A stretch of DNA of 45,478 nucleotides from the IMG/VR virus record IMGVR_UViG_3300022074_000091, positions 1-45,478 of that record. The stretch is one strand, 5' to 3'. The position numbers and the translations under genes are program-made. Shown here one piece after another: positions 17,319 through 29,000 of this stretch. The notes beneath the pieces were generated by a model. It was given only the letters and a program-made list of their open reading frames with translations, was not told where the DNA came from and did no database searches. The DNA comes from a virus. Numbering within the stretch: the first letter of the stretch is position 1; each line of letters begins with the position of its first letter.

Positions 17319-18365
17319 ATGGCTGCTTACAAAAAATTAAAAAAAGAAGATTCATACTTAACATCGTATGTAGCTCATAAAACTTTCACTGTTAGTGGAA
17401 GTCAACATGATGAATTCGGTGTAGAAACATATATAGGAATCTCTGGTTCTGGTGAATGGTTACCGAGTACCGCTGATAAAAGATTAGGAGGTACTAATTA
17501 CGAACACTATACAAGGTTAGTTTATAATAGTATAAATCATTTATATTATTCTGGATATAACGATTTAGGTATGCCAACAACCAGCTCTAACGATTTGTCT
17601 GGTTCTGCATATGAAAATTATATGCAAAGCTCTTATACTGCTAATCAAAGAAGAGCACAAGGAAAATTCACAGTAATATCAGTACCGCAAGAATTATTTG
17701 GAGTTTATATTAAACCAGGAAGCGTTATTATATCTCCACCTACATCAGTTTCTTCATCTAATTATGCTTTTACTAGTAGCGATGCTACCGGTAATTATGC
17801 ATCAGAAAGCTTTGCTGAAGAAATAGATACACTATACGGTGGTGCAGTAGAGTTACAAGATGACGAGTATGTACAAGATGAAGAGACATATATTAATGAA
17901 ACTGTAGAAGAATTTGTGATACCGGGTTTTGATGATTATAAAACAACATTAATAGACGACAGTAACGGTAATTTAATCCTTTCAGCCTCTCAACCACAAA
18001 GAGTAGTAGGAAATGTAATATATTCTCACGGTCTTATAGTTATAACTAATCCTCAAGTAGGAGCATACTATGCAAACTATTTTTCCGGAAGTATTACTTG
18101 GCAATCATCTCAACCTATTTATACATATAATTACCACTGTCCTGTAAAGGAAAGTGAATTTAACTTCAGTTCGAACCCTTCTATATTAAAAGATAGTAGC
18201 GGTTCCTTAGCAGATAATGCTACTGGAAGTTACTTTAACCCCTACTTTACAACAGTAGGATTATATAACGATGCTAGTGAATTAGTTGCAGTAGCAAAAA
18301 TGGCTCAACCGATACCAGTATCAGACAATAACGAAACAACTGTAGTAGTAAAACTAGATATTTAA
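17319..18365 (+). CDS. Tail protein, paralogue of the previous gene
   Basis: A 348-residue protein. The C-terminus (CPVKESEFNFSSNPS, then NPYFTTVGLYNDASEL and VAKMAQP, ending VVVKLDI) repeats the module at the end of the preceding protein. The N-terminal part (KKLKKEDSYLTSYVAHKTFT) and the central acidic insertion around 185-200 (DDEYVQDEETYINE) are its own. Two overlapping ATGs exist at the start (17315 and 17319); only 17319 gives the long frame. Function unknown; a fibre-adapter role fits its position just before the two fibre genes. Confidence 0.6.
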   Translation: MAAYKKLKKEDSYLTSYVAHKTFTVSGSQHDEFGVETYIGISGSGEWLPSTADKRLGGTNYEHYTRLVYNSINHLYYSGYNDLGMPTTSSNDLSGSAYENYMQSSYTANQRRAQGKFTVISVPQELFGVYIKPGSVIISPPTSVSSSNYAFTSSDATGNYASESFAEEIDTLYGGAVELQDDEYVQDEETYINETVEEFVIPGFDDYKTTLIDDSNGNLILSASQPQRVVGNVIYSHGLIVITNPQVGAYYANYFSGSITWQSSQPIYTYNYHCPVKESEFNFSSNPSILKDSSGSLADNATGSYFNPYFTTVGLYNDASELVAVAKMAQPIPVSDNNETTVVVKLDI

Positions 18366-18367
18366 CC

Positions 18368-20008
18368 ATGGCTATAACATTAAGAACTAATAAAGGATCT
18401 GCATTATCATACGAAGAATTAGATATTAATTTTCAAAGTTTCTTCTATTCAGCTTCTGTACCATCAGATTCTTCTTCCTTATCTCTATACTATACTGGTA
18501 GTGCTTTACAATCTGCCGGGGTAGTAAATATTCCTTTGAATACTTTTACCGGCTCTGTACAAGTAGCTGGAAACGTAAGTGAACTTCAATATAAATTAAA
18601 CGGAACTCAGTTCGGTGGAGCAACTGGATTAGTTTATGATTCTTCAAACGTAGGTTTAGCAATCAATACCTCTTCTCTAGAAACTGGTGAAAAATTAAGA
18701 GTAGATGGAGGTAAAGTAGTGTTAGAAAATAGTACACTGGCTATCGCTCAAGGTAGCGTATCATCGAGTTTCTCTATGGGAGGTACTACTAAAGACTTAA
18801 CTGTTAGAAATCATCACGCTGATAGTAATGCAGATATAATTTTTGAAACTAATAACGGTAATGAAGTTTTAAGATTAAAAGGTAGCGGTAATATTACACA
18901 TAAAGGATCTGATTCATCTTTGGGAGATTTCGTTGTAAGTGGAAGTATTATTTTTGGAAAAACTCATGAGGATATTTACAGATCAAAACTTTTTACTTGG
19001 GACTCAGGTAATCCAAGAATTGAAAGTAATACAGGGAATAATCTATTAGTAGGTAATGAAAGAGGTATTATATTAGAAGGTCCTCAAAATGCACACGTAA
19101 TAGTAGGGGTACAGTCTGCTACAGGAAATGATTCTTTTTCAATAATTTCAGCACCTCCAACTGCAAGCAATGAACCTACCTACGATAGATTAGTTGCTCA
19201 TTTCGGTGCAAACGGTAATGTAGGTATTGGAACATCCTCACCTGCAGGTAAGTTACATGTAAATGGTAATATAACAGGTTCTGGTAATCTTGCAGTAAAC
19301 GGTACAGGAACTATAGGAGGAATATTATCTGGTAGTGCAGACTTGTATATTAGCGGCTCCTCAACTTTATCTGGTTCAGTTACTCTTAATACAGTAGGAA
19401 ATGCTGCAACTGCAGATCATTACGATTTCTTAGTAGTATCACAAAGTAAAATAGTTAAACAGGTTAATGCAGCACCAATTCCACTAGGAGGTATAATAAT
19501 GTGGTCAGGTAATATGAACGCTATACCTTCAGGATTTACTTTATGTGACGGTAATAGCGGCAACACAGTAAACGGATTAACTATACCAGACCTAACAAAT
19601 AAGTTTGTAGTAGGAGCAAGTAATAGTACAGGAACACCTACAACTACTGTTTCTGGTAGCGCAGTTGCAACTGGAGGGGATATATCACACAATCACGGAG
19701 GTAATGCAGGTACTACTGCTTTAACTACTTCTCAAATACCTTCACATACTCATACATACAAAGATTCTTATTTTATAGAAATACATAGTGTAGGAGTAGG
19801 AGCTGGTGGGGCTATAGGTGGAGTAGATTATGTAGGACCTACTAAATATAAAGGAAGTGGAGACAGTGATAATGATAATACTAGAGTTTATTGGAGAAAC
19901 GGAACTAGTAATTCTACCGGTGGTGGCGGAGGTCATAACCACACTATACATACAGATCATCACGTACCTCCATTTTTAGCTCTAGCTTATATTATGTATA
20001 CGGGCTAA
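18368..20008 (+). CDS. Short tail fibre with collar domain and His-rich tip
   Basis: A 546-residue fibre. Residues 1-32 (ITLRTNKGSALSYEELDINF) form an attachment domain also found at the start of the 3161-residue fibre. Residues 280-350 are shaft-like and include NVGIGTSSPAGKLHVNGNI, typical of fibre shafts. Residues about 373-425 are a Tail Collar domain (GGIIMWSGNMNAIPSGFTLC, then IPDLTNKFVVGA). The C-terminus carries His-x-His motifs (HNHGG, HTHTY, HNHTIHTDHH) and ends in LALAYIMYTG, like the metal-binding tip of T4 gp37/gp12. The tip is the likely receptor-binding end. Confidence 0.8.
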   Translation: MAITLRTNKGSALSYEELDINFQSFFYSASVPSDSSSLSLYYTGSALQSAGVVNIPLNTFTGSVQVAGNVSELQYKLNGTQFGGATGLVYDSSNVGLAINTSSLETGEKLRVDGGKVVLENSTLAIAQGSVSSSFSMGGTTKDLTVRNHHADSNADIIFETNNGNEVLRLKGSGNITHKGSDSSLGDFVVSGSIIFGKTHEDIYRSKLFTWDSGNPRIESNTGNNLLVGNERGIILEGPQNAHVIVGVQSATGNDSFSIISAPPTASNEPTYDRLVAHFGANGNVGIGTSSPAGKLHVNGNITGSGNLAVNGTGTIGGILSGSADLYISGSSTLSGSVTLNTVGNAATADHYDFLVVSQSKIVKQVNAAPIPLGGIIMWSGNMNAIPSGFTLCDGNSGNTVNGLTIPDLTNKFVVGASNSTGTPTTTVSGSAVATGGDISHNHGGNAGTTALTTSQIPSHTHTYKDSYFIEIHSVGVGAGGAIGGVDYVGPTKYKGSGDSDNDNTRVYWRNGTSNSTGGGGGHNHTIHTDHHVPPFLALAYIMYTG

Positions 20009-20024
20009 TAAGCGAATTGGAGCG

Positions 20025-20037
20025 TATTTATAATAAA
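20025..20037 (+). promoter_or_regulatory. Candidate late-promoter motif (TATTTATAATAAA)
   Basis: The exact 13-mer found at 13803 and 15602, here in the 40-base gap before the giant fibre gene, 24 bases upstream of ATG 20049. Confidence 0.45.
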
Positions 20038-20048
20038 GGACAGACAGA

Positions 20049-23000
20049 ATGGCTATAACTTTTAGAGACGAGAAAGGAGCTCCTCTAACTCATGAGGAAT
20101 TAGATGCTAATTTTAGATCGTTTTTCTTTACTGCTTCATTTAGTGAGAATAATTTATCTCTTCAAAGAAAAGATGGCGTAACGATTAACGTTCCTGTTGG
20201 TGGTCAAGCATTTGCTGACTTCCAAGAAAACGGTGGATCTATTGGAGACGTCTTTATAGCTGATAGTCAAATTACTGGTAGTAGAATGATTATTGACCTA
20301 TTCAATGGTCAATTTTATGATAAAACTAAAGCTCCAAATTCTGCAGGCGGAGGACTAACCTCAGACGAATGGTATATAGACTTCGATCCTGCATCAACAG
20401 CTCCTTATTATGTACACTTCGGACCTAACTTTGCTATTTCTTCTAGCGGGTATATGTTCGCTTCTGGAGCTAGACTTGAAGGAGATGTAACAGCCTCTTC
20501 TGGTTTGATAGCTGGATTTGGCATAACCCCGGACGCTATACACGGTCCTTTAACTTTAGGGACACCTAACTTCTTTATATCAGGAGCAGCGTCTAATACA
20601 GATCATTTTATCTCAGCATCTAATTTTAGTTTAAAAGGTAGTGGTGATATAACAGGATCAGCAGTATTATTTAGCGGTGGTACTATAGCAGGATGGACCA
20701 TTACTAACTCAGAAATACGTAAGTCATCTAATATAGTGTTAGATGCTACGAACGAAAGTATTTCTATTAAGAGTTCTACTTTCGGTAATCAAGGTATTCA
20801 ATTACAACATAATAGTGGAACTCCGAGATTTTATGTAGGAGATGGAGCATCAAGTTTTGCTAAATTTGACGGCACTGATGTAAGTATATCAACTAAGCTA
20901 TTAGAAATATCTGCTTCTAATATAGAGATATCTTCAACACATGCTTCTATGTCATTAGGCGGTGGTAGTGTAAAACTATTAGGAGCTTCTTCAGCTATAG
21001 AAGTTGGTACTACTAACAAATTTAAAATATCAGGAAGCGCTGAAGACGCAATGATAGTTGCAGGAACTAAAACAGGTTTTGCTACTAACGATGCTGGATT
21101 GATATTAGGTATGGATGCAGCTGTTCCTACGCTGGATCTTACCAAGGATGCTAGTAACTACCTAAGGTTCAATACAACAAGTGGTATTGATATTAAAACA
21201 GATACTTTTAAGTTAGATACAACTAATTTTGATATTGATACTTCTACTAAAAGATTAACTATATTTAAACCTTCTGGGCAAGAAATAATTAGATTAGGAG
21301 AAATATCTAATGCCGCAGGAGATTTATTTGGTTTAAAAATATACGATGGTGCAGGCACCGGTTCTAATAATACCATTGCTCAATTCGGTCAGCAAGGTAA
21401 CAAAGTTGGTGGATGGGAAATAACAGGCGATCAAATAAGATCAATTCCTGCTGCCGGCTTTGGAGGTTCTTATGCTGAAGGTGAAACAGGTTTAATAATT
21501 AATTCATCAGGCACTATAGAATCATCTAACTTTGTAACTAATGTTAAAGGTTGGAGAATAGATACTTTAGGAAACGGTTCTGCTGAGTTTGAAAATATGA
21601 GAATACGTGGTACATTAAAAACTACTGTATTCGAAAAAGAAAGTGTTAACGTTGTTGGTGGTCAGCTAATGGTTACTAACGCTTCTACTATACAGCCATT
21701 AAGATCTGCAGAAGGAACTATTATAGCCGGTTCTTCTTCATATGCTGCTAACGCCGTTACTCTTTCTTTAGCTAACGTATCAGGATTTGAAACAGGAGAA
21801 ATATTAAAAGTAAAAACTGTAGATGATACAGGATTCGGAGTAGAGTATTTATACGTTTCTGGTACGAAAAGATATTCAGAGGACAATGCTTTAAGTTACA
21901 ATACAGGTTCAATAGACCCTGATGGATTAGCAGGAGAAATTTATGTAGAGAGAGGTTTTGGAGGAACTCCTGCTGTTTCTTCATCTATCACTACTGTATC
22001 CTCGAGTGTAGATACGGCATCAGAAACTACTATCGAAGTAGTTAGTTCAACCGGATTGAACTTACAAGATATTATCAAAATTGATAATGAAAGATTAAAA
22101 GTTACTGCTATTAATAATAAAGTATTAACAGTTATTAGAGGTTATCACGATAGTGTTGCCGATTCACATACTGTTGGAGATACTATATTTAAAATAGATA
22201 CCGATAAAGAATTTTTAAGCGGCCTCGTATCCGCAGCACGTCCTCTAAACGAAGGTCAAGTAATATTATCAACAGGTGTATTTAATCCAGCTACAGATAT
22301 ATCTTCCGGGTATATAATGATGAATGCTAATCCTAGAGATATTTCTACTCCTTATATGGACATAGTAGAAAGAACAGGATCAGGGGTTTATGACTTAGAA
22401 TTAAGATCTAGATTAGGAGACCTATCAGGATTATCCTCAGGGTACTTATACGGTAATAATGAACCAGGATTTGGTTTATATACTGAAAATGGATTTTTTA
22501 AAGGGGCTATTACTGCCGATACAGGTTCTATTGCAGGTATACTTCATGTAGCAACTACAGCAGGAGGATTAGAAACAGGTCAAAAAATATCTATAGGTAG
22601 AAAAGTATCAGGCACAACAGGAGCTTTCAACGACGGTATATTTGTAAATAATAATAACTACTGGTATACAGACGGTGCTTGGAAAGTAGGAGGATCAGAT
22701 AACTTTATATCTCTAGATAATTTTACAGACGGAAACTTAGTTATTAGAACAGAAACGTTTACGTTAGATACTCCTACGTTTATGATTTCTAGTTCCTTAA
22801 ATAATGGAACTTTAACTGCAGGTACTAACGCAAGTTCTATAACAACAACATCAGGAACAGGAGTTTATATAGATGGAAATGGTAAATTTAGAGTAGGAAC
22901 AGCAACTAGCGGTAACAACTATATTTACTGGGACGGTAGTACTTTAAATATCAAAGGTGCTATAGATATAACAGGCGGTACCGGTGCAACTACTGCTGAG

Positions 23001-26000
23001 TTGAATGCTGCAACAGCTTCTCTATCAGGATCTTTAGCATCAGAAATATCGTCATCAGATGCTTCTTTATCTAGCTCTTTAGCTACCACAGCTGATACTT
23101 TAGATGCAAAAATATTTACTGACAGTTCAGGTAGAGCTGTTAGACCTCCAACTGCTTCTGCTCAAGGTCTTTATATGACCTCTACTAATTTAGGTTTCTA
23201 TAAAGGTGGGGAATGGGCAACTTATATGGATAACGAAGGAGACTTTTTCCTTACAGGTTCAGCCGGTAATAAACTTGCTTGGGATTCTTCAGCGGGTAGT
23301 TTAGAAATAAAAGGTAGTATAAATATTACTGGAGGTAATGCCGCAACTCAAACCTTTGCTTCTCAAAGTGCAGCAGCAGCTGAATCAGCTTCTTTAGCTG
23401 CGATAACAGATGTATCTTCATCATTAAGTTCATCGATTAGTTCTTCTACCGCTACTTTACAAGACGGATTAGATTCTGCTAATAACGTAATATCAGGTAA
23501 ATCAGCTATATTTAGATCACCAAATCCACCAACAGCAACAGCTATCGGCGATATGTGGATTGAATCAGATGAAGGAAATAGAGTAAGAATTTGGAACGGA
23601 TCAACTTGGGCAATAACTCCTGATGGTACTTATGACCAAACAGTTCTAATTAATACTACATCTGCTTCTTTATCATCATCAGTAGCTTTAGATATATTTA
23701 CAGACTCTACAGGTAAGTTAGTACAAACTCCTGATACTTCTTCAGGTACAGCCGAAGGATTATTTTTAGGAGATACTAATTTAGGATTCTATTCTGGTAG
23801 TCAGTGGAGAACCTATATGGCTAATAACGGTAACTTCTTTTTAACTGGTAGTGATAGTCAATTCTTATCTTGGGATGGAGGACAATTAACTATTAAAGGA
23901 TCTATTAATATAGTGTCCGGTAATGCAGCAACTACATCTTCCGTAGCATCAGCACAAACAGCAGCACAGAACTTTGCTGCTACTGCTGCAGCTAATGCTG
24001 TAACAAGTGGAAGTAATGCAGCATCTACTGCCGAAGCTAATGCTTTAGCAGCTACAAATGCAGCAACTGCCTCTTTATCTAGTTCCCTTTCTGCTTCTAT
24101 AGCAGCAACAGATGCAACAGCACTATCAGTTTCAGCTTCTCATGCTGCAACAGCTAATTCATTTAACGGAGTACTATCAGGAAAAAATTCAGTATTTAGA
24201 CAAAACGATGCTCCATCTACATCAGGACGTACACAAGGAGATATGTGGATAGATGATAATGATGCAAATAGACTTTATATTTTTAGCGGTTCAACATGGG
24301 TTACAGCTTCAGATGCTACCTTTGATCAAACAGCTTTAATTAGCTCTACATCTGCTTCATTCGCTTTAGATACCTTTACAGACAGTACCGGTAGAATAGT
24401 ATCTACTCCTAGTACAACACAAGCCGGTCTATACTTAGGAGATTCAGCTTTAGGTTACTATAACGGTAGTAAGTTTGCTACTTTTATGTCTAATAACGGA
24501 AACTTCTTTTTAACTGGAAGCGGTACTAATAAGTTAGCATGGGATGGTGGTACCTTAACTATAGCAGGAGATATAAACATATTAGGAGGAAATGCTGCTA
24601 CGACAGCTTCAGTTGATGCAGCAACAGGTTCTCTATCAGCATCATTAGCAACAGGTATATCAGCTTCAGTTGCAGAAACCTCTGCTTCAGCAGCATCAGC
24701 ACAGCAAACAGCAACCGCCGCTTCAGGAACAGCAACACAAGCTAGTCAAAACGCAAGTACAGCTCTAACTAGAACAGTTGATAATACCGGTAAGATTACT
24801 TTTAACCCTACACCAAGTGGAACGGGATTATTTATGAGTGCAAATAACTTAGGTTATTACGATACTAATAAATGGAAAGCTTATTTATCTTCTTCTGGAG
24901 AATTTTTCTTAACAGGAAGTGGAAATAGTGGATTAGTATGGGACGGAACAGATTTATCAATTGATGGTAGTATAATAGCTAGAGACGGTTCTATCGGAGG
25001 TATTGAATTAGATGCTACTAAAATGTATATAGGTTCAGGTAACCATAATAATGCAGATACTAAATTCTATACTGACAATACGGGTAAGTTTTCTCTTGGT
25101 AATGCATTATCATGGGATGGAACAACCTTAACTATATCCGGTAGTGTTACCGTAACTAATGAAAATGATTTTGCTTCTCAAGCAGAATTACAAACTGTTA
25201 TTAATGCTACTTCATCGTTAGCTAATCCTGATTCTTATTCATTTGGTCCTTCAGGCCAACCAGGATTTGCTTTAGCTGCTATTACAGGTAGTATAACAGG
25301 AGCAGGATTATTCTTTGATTCAGAAAAATTAGGATTCCATAGTGGTAACAACGGTACGTTCTTAACCTATATGGATAAAGAGGGTAACTTCTACTTAAGC
25401 GGAAGTGGAGATCAAGGTCTAGCATGGAATGGAAGTAGATTAATTATTGGTAATAAAGGATTAGGTCCTTCATTAACTTATCAATTTAGCGGCTCATTAG
25501 ATAGTTCTACTTTCGTATCAGAAAACGGAACAGGAGCGTTAGCAACAGCAACTCTAACTACACCGGTATTAGGAAATAGATTCAATAATAATAACGATGC
25601 ACACGATGCAGGGTTCCACTCAGATGCAATTTTTGCCAGAAGTGACTCTCCTATATTTGAATTTGATATAGTAGCAGGTTCTACGAATCCACGTACTGCA
25701 ATTGGTTTATTTAGAGATACACCAAGTAACTTCGGAAGAGGTCAAATGTCTCATGCCGTAGTAATGGATAATGGTCAGTTTAGTATTTTTGAAAAGAAAG
25801 CAAGTGATTCATTTGGTGTTGAAATAAGAACTCAGCAACAGTTAATGGGTACTACAAATGCTCAATGGACTGACGATACAGATTTCTCAGATAACCAACA
25901 ATTTAGAATTAGAATTAGATTATTACCTACAGGAGCTAGATATACAGTATTTAAAGACGGTAATTTTATAACACCGTTATTTGTATACGATTCTATAACT

Positions 26001-29000
26001 AACGGCGTAACAGAAGCATTTGTAAGACCAGGAGCTAGTTTCTTTTATTCATCAACTTCTGCACAAGTACTTTTCCAAGCAATGGCTGGAGGTCATAGTT
26101 TAGGTAATACTACTAAGATTGCTGGTGATATGATTCAAACAGGACTTATTAAGTCTAATAATCATTCAGGTAATACTAACGGTAATGCATTTACTTCAGC
26201 AGGTACAGCTATTGATTTAGATGGTGGAGCATTTACTTCAACACATTTTAGAATAACTAATTATGGTGCAGCAGTATTTAAAGGATCGCTAGACGCTGCG
26301 ACTGGTAGATTTGACGGTTCGTTACAAATAGGCTCGGGTGATGATATATTTATGGCATCTCCTAATATAGGTATACATTTAGGAAATGCATCATTTAATT
26401 CAGCTCCTTTCAGTGTTACAAAAGGAGGTTTGTTAAAAGCTACTTCAGGTACTATAGGAGGTATTAATTTAGGTACATCTAAAATCTTTATAGGAACTGG
26501 TACTCATAATAATGCAGATACTAAATTCTATGCTGACAATACAGGTAAGTTTTCTCTTGGTGATAAACTATCTTGGGACGGAACTACTTTAAGTATCTCA
26601 GGTAATATTAATATAACAGGGGGTAATGCAGCAACAACAACAGCATTAAATAGTGCAACAGCTTCTTTAAGTTCTTCTATTAATGAATCACAAATTTTAG
26701 CTGCTAACTTAAGCTTAACTAGTAACTTAGAACTTGTAGGTAGATCAGTTAGAAAAATAGCTAATGATAATTCCTGGAATGGTGAAATGAAATCTCTACA
26801 CGGTCAAGCAGGAAGTGCAGAAGTAATATTCAGAGTAACTAATGTTGCATCTAGTAGAAGATTTATGATGGGTCTCAACACTGACCCTTCTACTAATACT
26901 AATTATACAAGTATAGATCATGCCTGGTATATAAATGGTACGACTTCTCAAATTTACCAAAACGGTAATAGCATACAGACATACGATTCAATAAGTAACG
27001 GGGACGTATTTAAGATATGTTATGATGGAGCTACAATAAAATATTACCATAATAATACGCTAAAAAGAACAGAAAGTAATCAAAGTGCTACAACAACCTA
27101 TTACTTAGATTCTTCATTCTTCGATGTAACGAATGACCCTATCTTAGATTGGTTTGATTTTAGCGCAGGAGCAGGTGTTAATGCTAACTTCGATGATGGC
27201 TTTGTTGGAGGATGGACAATTGATTCAGATGCAATCTTCTCTGGTACTAAAAATACTTCAGGATTTAATACCAATGTAGGTATTACTTTAAGTTCTGCAG
27301 GTAGTATACATTCAAAAGGTTTCTTTATCAGTCAATCAGGAGATGCTCAATTTCAAGGGCTAGTACAAGGTTCCGGTATTACTGGTAGTTTGATAGTAGG
27401 TACTAGTATAGTAGGTGGTAATATAGAAGGTGGGAATGTAATAGGAGGTAATATAAGTGTCCCTACTGCTGCTGCACCTAAATTCTCGGTAAATAGCGAA
27501 GGTATTATGACAGCAGAGGATGCTGCTATAACAGGTGAAATAACCGCTACTTCAGGTAGAATAGGTGATTGGATAATCGACCAAAGTACTAATGCATTAA
27601 GAGACGACAATAGCGAAATAATTTTTGAACCTAATATACCAGAAATTCAAATGTTTTCTGGTGCTGAGAAAAAAGTAATTATATCTCCATTAGATGAATT
27701 AACTCCTATTGCTGATACTACTACAAATGTTGATATGGGGAGTATACCAAGCTCTGGAGGAAACTGGTCTACTTTAACTTCTACTACTTCGGTATCTAAT
27801 CCAACATACGGAGTTGTAGGAGGTAGTGCCTTATCAGGATTAGCTACGGCATCTATACAAGGCCCAGATGCTTCAAGTAATACTTTTACAGCAGATGCTA
27901 AAGGTACGTTCGAAATTACCTTAGACGTCCCAGCCTTTACAGTTAAAAGACCTTCAGTTTCAGCATCAGGTTCAACTGTTAATCCAACTTATAATGCATC
28001 TTATAATAATCAAACACATGGTTATATTACTCCTGTAAAAGCATTCTTAGGTGCTGATTTATATTTATGTGCTTTCGATTCTTCCAATAATGAAATTGGA
28101 TCAGTAATATTAGGATCAGCATATAAGTTTGGAAACTCAAGCGCTTATACCTACAGTCAAGCATCAGGAACATCAAGTGGTAATAGCTCCGGTGGTTATG
28201 GATCCGGGGGGAGTGGATTTAAAACTCCATTTGACATTATTGAAGCACAACAATCTGTTGAGGAAACTTCTTTAGTTACTTTAGGTAACGGTGATACTAA
28301 ATTAGCTAGAGATTTACAAGAAGGAGATGAATTAAAAGTATGGGATTATACTAAAAACAAATTTGTTACCGATAAAATAAGTAGAGTAAATAAAGCTACC
28401 AGAGCTGAATATTTTGAAGTTGAAGTAGATAATAAAGTAATTAAAGTATCATGTGGTCATGAATTTTGGATTGAAAATGGCGAAGCTTTAAAAGTAGATG
28501 AAGTTAATCCTGGGTTTACTAAAATATTTATCGACACAGGAAACGGAATAGAAAAAAAATTAGTTACTAAAAGAGAATTAGTAAAAGAAGAATTAAATGT
28601 AGTTTCTATAAAAATTCCTCCTCATGTTAATTATATAGCAAATGGAATAATACATCACAATACTGCTGCATTTAGTTGGAACAATAATGTACAATTTGCA
28701 GGTTCTACTGGTACACAATCTAACCAAGCTGCAGAAAACGGCAAAAAAGTTCTTCTGACTATATCGGAAAGCGGAACTATAAAACTGAGATACAAATGGC
28801 TTTTAAAATCTTCTGCTGCTAGAAACCATACAACTAATGCTTCAGGTATTACTTCTTATACGACTTCTAACTTTAGCGTAAGTAACCAATCTCAGACTTT
28901 TGATTCAGTTGGTTCATTTGATACTCAAGTACAGGTTAAATTGCCTACTAACTTCGTAGAATTAAAAGCCGGGGGATTACAAGTAGTTTCAGGTGCAGAC

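Noticed and set aside
23115-25000. Repeats as a CRISPR array
   Set aside because: The units are long, coding, imperfect and irregularly spaced within one reading frame.
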